64,000 nt of DNA from Streptomyces sp. NBC_00425 (GTDB lineage Bacteria > Actinomycetota > Actinomycetes > Streptomycetales > Streptomycetaceae): contig NZ_CP107928.1 in assembly GCF_036030735.1 (NCBI RefSeq), positions 3,596,001 to 3,660,000 on the forward strand, written 5' to 3'. How positions within the stretch are numbered: the stretch's first letter is position 1; every line of letters starts with the position of its first letter. The notes under the pieces are model-generated. The model was given only the letters and a program-made list of their open reading frames with translations. It was not told the origin of the DNA and made no database searches. Both the position numbers and the translations under genes were made by a program. Shown here in pieces: positions 10,801 to 18,218 of this stretch.

Positions 10801-11653
10801 CTCCTTGCTGTCCGAGTACGCGGTCATGGGCTTCGAGTACGGCTACTCGCTGGCCCGCCCCGACGCGCTCGTGATGTGGGAGGCGCAGTTCGGCGACTTC
10901 GTCAACGGCGCTCAGACGGTCGTCGACGAGTACATCTCGGCCGCCGAGCAGAAGTGGGGCCAGACGTCCGGCGTCACCCTGCTCCTGCCGCACGGCTACG
11001 AGGGCCAGGGCCCGGACCACTCCTCGGCCCGTGTCGAGCGCTTCCTCCAGCTCTGCGCCCAGAACAACATGACGGTCGCGATGCCCACGCTCCCGTCGAA
11101 CTACTTCCACCTCCTGCGGTGGCAGGTGCACAACCCGCACCACAAGCCGCTGGTCGTCTTCACCCCGAAGTCGATGCTGCGCCTGAAGGCCGCCGCGTCG
11201 AAGGCGGAGGAGTTCACCACGGGCCAGTTCCGCCCGGTCATCGGCGACACGTCGGTCCAGGCCGACGCGGTGAAGAAGGTCGTCTTCTGCGCCGGCAAGG
11301 TGTACTACGACCTCGAGGCCGAGCGGCAGAAGCGCGGCATCACGGACACGGCGATCATCCGCCTCGAGCGGCTGTACCCGCTGCCGGGCGCCGAGGTCCA
11401 GGCCGAGGTGAACAAGTACCCGAACGCCGAGAAGTACCTGTGGGTGCAGGAGGAGCCGGCCAACCAGGGCGCCTGGCCGTTCATCGCCCTGAACCTGATC
11501 GACCACCTGGACCTGGCGGTCGGAGCCGACATCCCGCACGGCGAGCGTCTGCGCCGCATCTCCCGGCCGCACGGCTCGTCCCCGGCCGTCGGCTCGGCGA
11601 AGCGGCACCAGGCCGAGCAGGAGCAGCTGGTCCGCGAGGTCTTCGAGGCGTGA
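7844..11653 (+). CDS. odhA: Multifunctional 2-oxoglutarate dehydrogenase E1/E2-like protein (OdhA/Kgd type)
   Basis: Decarboxylates 2-oxoglutarate in the TCA cycle. This 1269-residue actinobacterial fusion lacks a lipoyl domain. It has an N-terminal ODH tail ([20 protein letters not shown]), an Ala/Pro-rich linker at about 62-147, an E2 acyltransferase-type domain at about 150-375, and a thiamine-dependent E1 from about 390 to the end ([14 protein letters not shown] and [16 protein letters not shown] are E1 hallmarks). The E2 active-site region reads DHRVIQGA, with His retained but Gln where canonical E2 enzymes have Asp; mycobacterial Kgd carries a similar change. The GTG at 7844 follows a GGAAGAGGGCGG ribosome binding region. 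Lipoylated E2 must come from elsewhere. In corynebacteria and mycobacteria a GarA/OdhI FHA protein inhibits this enzyme. Confidence 0.96.
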   Translation: MSPQSPSNASSISTDADQAGKNPAAAFGPNEWLVDEIYQQYLQDPNSVDRAWWDFFADYKPGAAAPSATAGTAAAGAAATTTAPPAPAAPAQPAPAAAPAPAPAPAAVPKPAAAAPAPAKAAPAPAAKPAAAAKPAPAAAAAPASPEGPEFVTLRGPSAAVAKNMNASLELPTATSVRAVPVKLLFDNRIVINNHLKRARGGKISFTHLIGFAMVQAIKAMPSMNWHYAEKDGKPTLVKPPHVNFGLAIDLVKANGDRQLVVAGIKKAETLNFFEFWQAYEDIVRRARDGKLTMDDFTGVTVSLTNPGGLGTVHSVPRLMPGQSVIMGVGSMDYPAEFQGTSQDTLNKLGIAKVMTLTSTYDHRVIQGAASGEFLRIVANYLLGESGFYDEIFEALRIPYEPVRWLKDIDASHDDDVTKAARVFELIHSYRVRGHVMADTDPLEYRQRKHPDLDITEHGLTLWDLEREFAVGGFSGKSLMKLRDILGVLRDSYCRTTGVEFMHIQDPKQRRWIQDRIERPHTKPEREEQLRILRRLNAAEAFETFLQTKYVGQKRFSLEGGESVIPLLDAVLDSAAESRLDEVVIGMAHRGRLNVLANIVGKSYAQIFREFEGNLDPKSMHGSGDVKYHLGAEGTFTGLDGEQIKVSLAANPSHLETVDPVIEGIARAKQDIINKGGSDFTVLPVALHGDAAFAGQGVVAETLNMSQLRGYRTGGTVHIVINNQVGFTAAPESSRSSMYATDVARMIEAPIFHVNGDDPEAVVRVARLAFEFRQAFNKDVVIDLICYRRRGHNESDNPAFTQPLMYDLIDKKRSVRKLYTESLIGRGDITLEEAEQALQDYQGQLEKVFTEVREAVTAQPSAGPVSDPQAEFPVAVNTAISAETVKRIAESQVNIPDYFHVHPRLLPQLQRRASMVEDGTIDWGMGETLAVGSLLLEGTPVRLSGQDSQRGTFGQRHAVLIDRETGEEHTPLQYLAEEQARYNVYNSLLSEYAVMGFEYGYSLARPDALVMWEAQFGDFVNGAQTVVDEYISAAEQKWGQTSGVTLLLPHGYEGQGPDHSSARVERFLQLCAQNNMTVAMPTLPSNYFHLLRWQVHNPHHKPLVVFTPKSMLRLKAAASKAEEFTTGQFRPVIGDTSVQADAVKKVVFCAGKVYYDLEAERQKRGITDTAIIRLERLYPLPGAEVQAEVNKYPNAEKYLWVQEEPANQGAWPFIALNLIDHLDLAVGADIPHGERLRRISRPHGSSPAVGSAKRHQAEQEQLVREVFEA

Positions 11654-11695
11654 CCCGCTGACCGTCGAGAAAGCGTCGACGGCGTGATCCACGGC

Positions 11696-11732
11696 AAGGG
11701 CCCGCCCCCGGACATTTCGGGGGCGGGCCCTT
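11696..11732. terminator. Strong hairpin ending odhA (and facing fxsT)
   Basis: Perfect 15-bp stem (AAGGGCCCGCCCCCG with its complement) around a 7-nt loop, 42 bp past the odhA stop. It lies between convergent genes and can act in both directions. Confidence 0.88.
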
Positions 11733-11740
11733 CGCCGTGC

Positions 11741-11794
11741 GTCTGCACTGCTGTGCGTCTGTACTGCTGTGTGTCTGTACGGCTGTGCGTCTGC
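11741..11794. repeat. 16-bp imperfect tandem repeat
   Basis: Three and a third units of the form GTCTGYACKGCTGTGY, in the convergent gap between odhA and fxsT just after the terminator hairpin. The units differ at two or three positions. No role is apparent. Confidence 0.8.
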
Positions 11795-11847
11795 CGGTCC
11801 GGTCCGTACGGCCGCGCGGATGCGCGGCCGGTGCCGGGACCGGGGCC

Positions 11848-14800
11848 TCAGATGACCTGGGGTTCGAAGTCCCAGTAGGGCCGGTTGCGGGAGCGGGCCG
11901 AGACGGTGTGCGGATGCTTGCTGCCCAGCGTCGCGTCGAGGTCCGACAGCGCCTCCTGCTCGACCTTCTCCGCCTGCCGCCGGTCCCGCAGTCCGCGCAG
12001 GTCCGCCGCGTGGGCGATGCGCGCCGACAGGGTCAGCGGGTGGGTGCGGCCGAGCGTCTCGACGGCCCGGCCCACCGTGTCGTGGCTGAGCTCGGCGGCG
12101 CTCTCGGTGTCGCCGACGATGTTGCGCAGGGCGGAGGCGTTCAGGGCGCAGCCCAGCGTCCAGGGGTGATGCTCCCCCACCGCGTCGGTCATCGCCGCGA
12201 GCGCCTGCTCGAGGAGGACGTGGCCAGCCTCCCGCTCGCCGACGTTGCGCAGGATCAGCGCCTGGTTGGCGCGGGCCCCGGCGACGAACGGGTGCTCGTC
12301 TCCCAGCATCACCTCGTACCGTGCGACGACGGCCTCGCTGAGCTCGCGGGCCCGGTCGATGTCGCCGTGCTCGCGGGCGTAGCAGCTCTGGGCGGTCGCG
12401 AAGATCAGGGTCAGCGGATGGGTCTCGCCGAGCACGCGCTCGCCGCGCTCCAGCACGCTGGAGAGCAGCTCCCCGGGCTCCTCGCGTTCGGCGCCGCGGT
12501 CGCGGCCGCGGTCCCGTTCGCCCAGGCGGTAGCGGCACAGGGCGAGGTTGTGCTCGGCCTTGAGGGTCTGGGGGTTGTCGCGGCCCATCACGAGCCGGAT
12601 CTCGCGCACGTTCTTCGCCTGGATGGACTCGGCCTCCGCGTATCGCCCGAGCAGCCGCAGGTCGATGGCGTAGGAGATCTCGGAGCCGAGGGTCCACGGA
12701 TGGCGGGCCCGCAGGAGCAGGCGGCGCGATTCCATGGTCCGCCGGTCGTGCTCCAGGGCCTCCGGGTAGCGGCCGAGCAGCCGGAGGGAGACGGCGAGGT
12801 TGTTGAGCGAGTTGAGGCTGCGCGAGTCCTGGTCGCCCAGCAGGTCGCGGTAGGCCACCAGGACCCACTGGGAGAGTTCCAGCGCCTCGTCGTAGCGGCC
12901 GAGGCCGCGCAGGTCGGCGGCGAGGCCGGCGGCGGCCCGCAGATGCTCCAGGTCCTGTGGGCCGCGCTCCGCCTTCAGGTGTTCGGAGGCGGCCCGGCTG
13001 AGGGCCTCGGTGGCGGCGTAGTCGCCGACGGCCCGCAGCAGGTTGGTGTAGTGGTAGGTCAGTTCCCAGATCCGGGGGTGGGTCGGGCCGAGCAGTTCGC
13101 GCCAGGCCTTCATGGCGCGCTCGCCGAGCTTGATGCCGGCGACGTACTCGCCGGAGAAGTACATGTAGCGCAGGCAGTTGAAGACCAGTCGCTGGACGGT
13201 CGGTTCCTGGGTCTGCAGCACGTCGGCGTACTTCAGGTGCGGCACGATCTCGGCGTATCCGGGCCACAGGTCGGGGTCGGTGGGCCGGCGCGGGTCGGCC
13301 GCGGCGAGGGCCAGCCGGACGACGTCGATGAACTCCTTGCGGTCCGCGTCCGGCATGTCCTTGTGCACGATCTGGTGGACCATGCGGTGCAGGTACAGCG
13401 ACTCCCCTGAACCGGCTCCCTCGTCGCCGACGGCCTCGTGGGACTCCAGACGGACGACGGAGTACTGGCGGAGCTGGTTGATGGCCTTGTTCCACAGCAG
13501 CGGGTCGTTGAGCAGTCCGGCGAGCTGTTCGGGCAGTTCGTCGCTCGACATCTCGCGCAGCAGCCGGACGGGGATGAAGCCGGGGGCGAAGAAGGTGCAC
13601 AGCCGCAGCAGGTCCACGGACTCGGGGACGGTCTCGCGGAGTTTGTTCAGCAGTATCGACCAGGCGGTCTGGAAGGCGAGCGGGAAGTCCGCCGACACCT
13701 TCACCACGTCGCTGTCGATGCCGCCGTCCAGCAGGGCGATGTACTGGCGCACCGACAGGTCGGAGTCGTTCAGCCAGCCCGCCGTCTGGTCCAGGAGGAG
13801 CGGCAGGTCCTCCAGCGCGTCCGCGAGCTGGTCGGCCTCCCCCTCGGACAGCCGGGGCGCGCGACGCCTGATGAACGCCACCGACTCGTCGCGGGCGTAG
13901 ACGGGCACCTCCAGCAACTTGCTGTTGTGCTCGGTCCATTCGGGGTTGCGGGAGGTGATGATGACATGGCCGGGGCCGGTGGGCACCAGGTCCCAGATCT
14001 GGTCGGGCTCGTCGGCTCCGTCGAGGATCAGCAGCCATCGTCCGTACGGGTCGCCGCGGCGCAGCGAGTCACGGACGGCGCGCAGTCGTTCGCCGTACTC
14101 CTGTCCGGTCTGCAGGCCCAGTTTCGGGGCGAGTTCGGCGAGCAGCCTGCGGTAGGTGACGCGTTTCTCGGCGTTGACCCACCACACGACGTCGTACTCG
14201 GAGCCGAACCGGTAGACGTACTCGGCGGCCGTCTGGGTCTTGCCCACTCCGGACATGCCGTGCAGCGTGACGACGCCGGCGCCGGGCTCCGCGCCCTGCA
14301 GCAGGTGGTAGGCGTCGTTGAGCAGCGTCTCGCGGCCGGTGAAGCGGGTGTTGCGGCGCGGTACCCCGCCCCAGACCTCGGGCATGGCGGCCGGGAAGCG
14401 GGGGCCGCGGCGGGCGCCGTCGGGGACGTCGGGCTGCGGCTCGAAGGGCAGGTCGAGCCGGTCGAACAGGCGGCGCTCGGCCTCCTCGGCGCCCATGTTG
14501 GTGAGGTCGACGGGGGCGAGGACGGCGGTCGCCGCCGGTACGGAGGCCGTCGTCACCGAGACGGCGGCGAACCGGGACGGGTCGGGGGCGACGACCTCGC
14601 GCAGTGCCGCGTTCCACTCCTCCTGCGTACGGGGACCGAGCTGGAAGTACCACTCGCTGACGACGATGAGGACGCGGCCTTCGGCGAGTTCCAGGTCGCG
14701 CAGCAGATCGACCAGGGGCACCTCGGCCGGGGAGTCCCAGCGCAGGTACACCACGCGCAGGCCGCGGCGTTCGAGCCGGTCTCCGATCCATGCCGCCCAG

Positions 14801-14889
14801 GCCCGGTTGAATCCCGCGAAATGGATCGTGACCGCCTGCCTCGCGGCCCCTCTCCCGGTTGCCCCGACCGGCGTACGAGCTCCAGACAT
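11848..14889 (-). CDS. fxsT: TIR-like / NB-ARC / tetratricopeptide protein (FxsT-like)
   Basis: 1013 residues, last gene of the conflict/RiPP operon. Residues 20-150 form a TIR-like alpha/beta domain (VTIHFAGFNRAWAAWIGDRL, RVLIVVSEWYFQLG). A STAND ATPase follows: P-loop GMSGVGKT at 211-218, Walker B WLLILDGAD ending near 293, and an ITSRNPEW sensor. Residues 560-1000 are tetratricopeptide repeats of the NPHAT type (ARHPWTLG, DNPQTLKAEHNLA, EHPFVAGARANQA, THPLTLSARIAHA). Such proteins are sensors or scaffolds that oligomerise on ligand binding. The name follows the FxSxx-COOH system TPR protein; its job there is not established. A 133-bp gap separates it from the HExxH gene, so it may have its own promoter. 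Whether the TIR-like part keeps NADase residues is unclear. Confidence 0.88.
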   Translation of the reverse strand: MSGARTPVGATGRGAARQAVTIHFAGFNRAWAAWIGDRLERRGLRVVYLRWDSPAEVPLVDLLRDLELAEGRVLIVVSEWYFQLGPRTQEEWNAALREVVAPDPSRFAAVSVTTASVPAATAVLAPVDLTNMGAEEAERRLFDRLDLPFEPQPDVPDGARRGPRFPAAMPEVWGGVPRRNTRFTGRETLLNDAYHLLQGAEPGAGVVTLHGMSGVGKTQTAAEYVYRFGSEYDVVWWVNAEKRVTYRRLLAELAPKLGLQTGQEYGERLRAVRDSLRRGDPYGRWLLILDGADEPDQIWDLVPTGPGHVIITSRNPEWTEHNSKLLEVPVYARDESVAFIRRRAPRLSEGEADQLADALEDLPLLLDQTAGWLNDSDLSVRQYIALLDGGIDSDVVKVSADFPLAFQTAWSILLNKLRETVPESVDLLRLCTFFAPGFIPVRLLREMSSDELPEQLAGLLNDPLLWNKAINQLRQYSVVRLESHEAVGDEGAGSGESLYLHRMVHQIVHKDMPDADRKEFIDVVRLALAAADPRRPTDPDLWPGYAEIVPHLKYADVLQTQEPTVQRLVFNCLRYMYFSGEYVAGIKLGERAMKAWRELLGPTHPRIWELTYHYTNLLRAVGDYAATEALSRAASEHLKAERGPQDLEHLRAAAGLAADLRGLGRYDEALELSQWVLVAYRDLLGDQDSRSLNSLNNLAVSLRLLGRYPEALEHDRRTMESRRLLLRARHPWTLGSEISYAIDLRLLGRYAEAESIQAKNVREIRLVMGRDNPQTLKAEHNLALCRYRLGERDRGRDRGAEREEPGELLSSVLERGERVLGETHPLTLIFATAQSCYAREHGDIDRARELSEAVVARYEVMLGDEHPFVAGARANQALILRNVGEREAGHVLLEQALAAMTDAVGEHHPWTLGCALNASALRNIVGDTESAAELSHDTVGRAVETLGRTHPLTLSARIAHAADLRGLRDRRQAEKVEQEALSDLDATLGSKHPHTVSARSRNRPYWDFEPQVI

Positions 14890-15022
14890 GCAGCGGCCTC
14901 CAGCACGTAGTACCTCGAAAATCCTAGGACCTCGGCGCGGCGCGCGTAAGTCCGCCGACCTCTTCCGCGCGCGCCTCGGCCCGACGATCTTCGCTCACCG
15001 GACGGCCCCTCGCAGGCCATCC

Positions 15023-16522
15023 TCATTCTTTCGGGCGTGGCAGCGCGGGAGTATGACGCTGTGTCCACAAAGCGCGCGCGGCCTTCACGTAGGCCTCGGC
15101 CCGGGCGGTGTGGCTGCGGGGCGCCGGGTGTTCGGCCATGCGTTCGTAGGCGGCGGCCATCGCGTCGACGAACCGGCGTCCGCGGACGGTGAGGTCGGGC
15201 GAGCCGACGAGCGCCGGCAGCGCCGCCTTCACCTGGGCGCGGTAGCGGGCGTGCCGGGACCAGGCGTACTCGCCGTCGGGCGGCGAGCCGACGAGCGCCC
15301 GGTGCTGGTAGTAGTCGGCGAGGGCCAGATGGGAGTACACCCCCTGCAGCAGGGCGTCGTACGGCCGGGGTCCCGTCTTCCACGGGGCGAAGTAGCGCGC
15401 TTCGGAGTCGGCGTGATGGAGCGTCACCAGGTCTCCCAGGGCGGCGAGTTTGGCGTGGTGGAGTTCGTGGACGAGCGTGGCGGCGAGGGCGACGGCGTCC
15501 TGCGGGGGGCTGGCGAGCAGGGCGCCGAACGCCTCGTGCCGGGTCGCGCTGCAGCTGTCGCGGCCGTCGGCGCCCGGCGGGCTCTCCAGCGGGACCAGAC
15601 AGCGCAGCAGCGCCACCGCCTCGGCCACCCGGTGTGCGCCGCCGGAGCGCAGCGCGGCCTCGGTGCCCGACCAGGCCTGCAGCCAGCGTTTGTGGTCCGT
15701 GTCGTCGAGCACGGCCGGTCCGCCCAGGGTGCGGTGGCCGGGACCGGGCGCGGTGCGGTACGGGTCGACGTCGTCCAGCGGCAGGGGGGCGGTGCCGGGC
15801 AGCAGGCCGGGCAGGGTGCGCACGGGCGTCCAGGCGAGGGCGGCGGACCAGGCGCCGATCCCGCTCTCCAGGTGGACGACGACGTCCGGCGCGTCGGGTC
15901 CGCGAAGCGTCAGCCGCCCGTCGCGGTGGGCGACGTCGACGGGGGCGTCCGCGCGGGTGGCCGTGTGCAGCGCGCCGAGGGACGGCAGGGCGAGCACCCC
16001 GGCGCGGGCGGTGAGCCGCACGGTGAAGGGGATGCCGGCGCGCGCGGCGGCCACTGCGGCGAGGGCGCTGAAGTGGGCCAGGTCCTGGCGGAGGCGACGG
16101 TCGCGGTGTTCGCCCCCGGGGCCGCCGCGCTCGTCGAGTCCGCGCAGACAGCTCAGCGCCCAGGGGCCGGTCAACGGGTGGAAGAGACGGGCACGGGCGG
16201 GCGAGTGCGCGGCGCCGGACGCGCGGGGGTGACCCGCGGGCGGGCGGGGACCGTCGGCCGGCACACCGCAGGGGCCGGGGTGTTCCGCGGGCGGGCGGGG
16301 ACGGTCGGCCGCGGTGAGCAGGGACCAGTCGTCGCGCAGCCGGGCCTTGCGTGCCGTGGAGCAGACCGCCGGGTGCGCCGCTTCGGCCGCGTCGAGGACG
16401 GCGCGCAGGAGGAGCAGACGCCGGGTGTCCTGGTCACGCACCAGGAGGGCCAGGGTGTCGGGGCTCCCTTGGGTGCGGCCGAGTTCCAGGAGACTGCGTT
16501 CCGGGACCGCGGGCCGGATCAC
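15023..16522 (-). CDS. HExxH-motif protein, probable 2-oxoglutarate-dependent peptide beta-hydroxylase
   Basis: 499 residues from GTG at 16522, which overlaps the fxsB stop (GTGA), so translation is coupled. HELHHAKL places His352, Glu353 and His356 in an HExxH metal site. The family was first taken for zinc proteases and is now described as alpha-ketoglutarate HExxH peptide beta-hydroxylases in radical SAM RiPP pathways (remembered knowledge). In many genomes this domain is fused to FxsB (FxsBH); here the two are separate overlapping genes. The middle third is Ala/Pro/Arg-rich and less ordered. Predicted substrate: the FxsA C-terminus after FxsB has acted. Protease function remains a less likely alternative. 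Confidence 0.85.
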   Translation of the reverse strand: MIRPAVPERSLLELGRTQGSPDTLALLVRDQDTRRLLLLRAVLDAAEAAHPAVCSTARKARLRDDWSLLTAADRPRPPAEHPGPCGVPADGPRPPAGHPRASGAAHSPARARLFHPLTGPWALSCLRGLDERGGPGGEHRDRRLRQDLAHFSALAAVAAARAGIPFTVRLTARAGVLALPSLGALHTATRADAPVDVAHRDGRLTLRGPDAPDVVVHLESGIGAWSAALAWTPVRTLPGLLPGTAPLPLDDVDPYRTAPGPGHRTLGGPAVLDDTDHKRWLQAWSGTEAALRSGGAHRVAEAVALLRCLVPLESPPGADGRDSCSATRHEAFGALLASPPQDAVALAATLVHELHHAKLAALGDLVTLHHADSEARYFAPWKTGPRPYDALLQGVYSHLALADYYQHRALVGSPPDGEYAWSRHARYRAQVKAALPALVGSPDLTVRGRRFVDAMAAAYERMAEHPAPRSHTARAEAYVKAARALWTQRHTPALPRPKE

Positions 16523-17715
16523 GGAGCGTCCTCCTCGCGGGCGGCGGACACGGCGTGCCGGGCGGCTACGGCAGGGGCGTCGGTGGCCGCAGGGGTGGCG
16601 ACGGCTGTCTGCGCGGCGAGCCGGGCGGCGATGTGGCGGATCAGGCGCTGGAGGTCGGCGCAGTACACCGACGGGTTGCGGAAGCCGTGTCCGGCCCGGT
16701 AGCGGTGGGCGTAGTGACCGCCCCCGCAGACCGCGAGCAGGGGGCAGGCGCGGCACTGCCGCGCGAGGGACGCCGTGCCCGCCTGCCGGGCCGCGACGGC
16801 CGGGTGCCGCGACGCGTCGTCGAAGGAGTTGCGGAAGACGTCCAGGCCGGTGTGCGCGGCGCCGTCGTACGCGGACTTGAGGGAGTCCGTCTGCTCGATC
16901 GACCCGTCGGTCTCGACCACGACCGCGTCGAAGGGCGCGAGGCCCAGGGACTCGGTGGCGGCGGGCATGCCCAGCAGGAGGGCGAGGCACTCCTCGAAGA
17001 GACGCACGCGGGTCTCCCGGCGGCCGGCGTCCCACCAGCGGTCGAAGACGGCGCACAGCCACTCCCCGTGCCGCACGCCGGCCCAGTGCGGCGGCGGGGC
17101 GGACCAGTTGCCGTGCGGCAGCAGGAAGTTGACAGCGGGGGGACGCAGGCCGAGGAGGGACTCGTACGTCTCCACGGGGTCCAGCGTGGCGTCGACGACG
17201 GTGAGGATGCCTGCGTACGCCGACGGCGCGTGCTCGGCGGCCAGCAGGGCGCCGCGCGCGGCGGCGGGCCAGGAGGGGCGGCCGGCGTGGTCGACGCGGC
17301 GCGCGTTGTGCGCGGCCCGCCCTCCGTCGAGGCTGACGCTGATCCGGATGCCGCCGTCGGCGAGGACGGCCAGCCGTCGTGCGGTGAGCAGGGTGGCGTT
17401 GGTCTGGACGACGGCGTGGACCGTGCAGCCGGCCGGGACGCGGTCCCGGACCAGGCCGGTGAAGCGGGTGAGGGTCTCGGCGCCGGCCAGCAGGGGTTCG
17501 CCGCCGTGCAGGACGAGGGAGAGGTCCGTCAGGGCGTGGGCGCGGGCGTGCTCGGCGATGCGGGCCGCGGTGCGGTCGAGGACTTCGGGGGCCGCCGTCG
17601 CGGGTCGGGCGCGCCAGGTGCGGTCCGGGCCCTCGTAGAGGTAGCAGTAGGTGCAGGCGAGGTTGCAGCGGCCGTGCATCTTCACGATGAACTGCCGGAA
17701 GGCCTGTCCGGACAT
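16519..17715 (-). CDS. fxsB: FxsB family cyclophane-forming radical SAM/SPASM peptide maturase
   Basis: 398 residues. CNLACTYC gives Cys17, Cys21 and Cys24 for the SAM-binding [4Fe-4S] cluster. A C-terminal SPASM-type cysteine set is seen in QCRACPLLAVCGGGHYAHRY and, further on, NPSVYC. Enzymes of this group join an aromatic ring to the beta carbon of the residue two positions later, giving a three-residue cyclophane; for FxsA that is the Phe and the third residue of the C-terminal motif. The gene lies downstream of the fxsA precursor and overlaps the HExxH gene by 4 bp. The ATG at 17715 has a GGGGG ribosome binding region. Confidence 0.93.
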   Translation of the reverse strand: MSGQAFRQFIVKMHGRCNLACTYCYLYEGPDRTWRARPATAAPEVLDRTAARIAEHARAHALTDLSLVLHGGEPLLAGAETLTRFTGLVRDRVPAGCTVHAVVQTNATLLTARRLAVLADGGIRISVSLDGGRAAHNARRVDHAGRPSWPAAARGALLAAEHAPSAYAGILTVVDATLDPVETYESLLGLRPPAVNFLLPHGNWSAPPPHWAGVRHGEWLCAVFDRWWDAGRRETRVRLFEECLALLLGMPAATESLGLAPFDAVVVETDGSIEQTDSLKSAYDGAAHTGLDVFRNSFDDASRHPAVAARQAGTASLARQCRACPLLAVCGGGHYAHRYRAGHGFRNPSVYCADLQRLIRHIAARLAAQTAVATPAATDAPAVAARHAVSAAREEDAP

Positions 17716-17976
17716 CCAGCACCCCCATGCCCTGCGGCGGTCCTGAAGCGGCCCTGCGGCTGCCGTACGGCAGCCCTGCGGCGGCCCTGTGGCCGGCTTC
17801 GGCCCGTGCCGCCGTGTCCCCCGCTCCGCGGCGCGAGCGCCGCACGGGGCGCATGCCCGTATGTACCGCGGACACAAACCCCGCCCGACCGAACTTGTCC
17901 GAGTCGCGCGCATATGAGACCGAATTCGACTTCCGAGCGATCGAATGCGTCCTGTAGAGGGGTAGTGGCGGACCCG
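17716..17976. other. Gap between fxsA and fxsB
   Basis: 261 bp inside the operon, longer than any other gap in it. It contains short CCTGCGGC-type direct repeats able to form GC-rich stems (about 17732-17800). A stem here could lower expression of the maturase genes relative to the precursor, but no clear terminator with a U-tract or promoter is visible. Confidence 0.4.
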
Positions 17977-18192
17977 TCAGAGCACGGCGTCGAACCCCCA
18001 CAGCGTCTCGCTCGACCTCCCCGCCCGCTCCCGCAGGTCCTCCACCACCTCCCGCAGCACCGGATGCCCGATCGTCCGCAACTCCGCGAGGTCCAGCGCC
18101 AGCAGATCCGGCAGCGGCCCGCCCGCGCCGGGCTCACCCGCGCCGATGTCCTGCGCGGCCGCCTCCGCCACGGACTCGCCCCGTACGTCCAT
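17977..18192 (-). CDS. fxsA: FxsA-type cyclophane RiPP precursor with variant FDAVL terminus
   Basis: 71 residues from ATG at 18192, preceded by GGGGAGG. The leader contains LPDLLALDLAELRTIGHPVLREVVEDLRERA, a hydrophobic-helical pattern typical of FxSxx-COOH precursors. The last residues are ETLWGFDAVL. The family motif is F-x-S-x-x at the very C-terminus; here the Ser position is Ala (codon GCC). FxsB would link the Phe ring to the beta carbon of that third residue, which Ala still possesses, so modification remains chemically possible, while Ser-directed chemistry is excluded. It lies 26 bp after the vWA gene and directly before fxsB in transcription order. Confidence 0.88.
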   Translation of the reverse strand: MDVRGESVAEAAAQDIGAGEPGAGGPLPDLLALDLAELRTIGHPVLREVVEDLRERAGRSSETLWGFDAVL

Positions 18193-18218
18193 GCCCGTAC
18201 CTCCCCAACCCGCTCGGC

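Noticed and set aside
7739..14038. A 2099-codon open frame on the minus strand across odhA and fxsT
   Set aside because: It runs antisense to odhA and out of frame with fxsT, with low-complexity Arg/Gly/Leu composition typical of GC-rich shadow frames; no recognisable domain.
15023..16522. Zinc metalloprotease reading of the HExxH protein
   Set aside because: The context (overlap with fxsB, adjacent precursor) favours the peptide hydroxylase family; protease activity kept only as a minor alternative.
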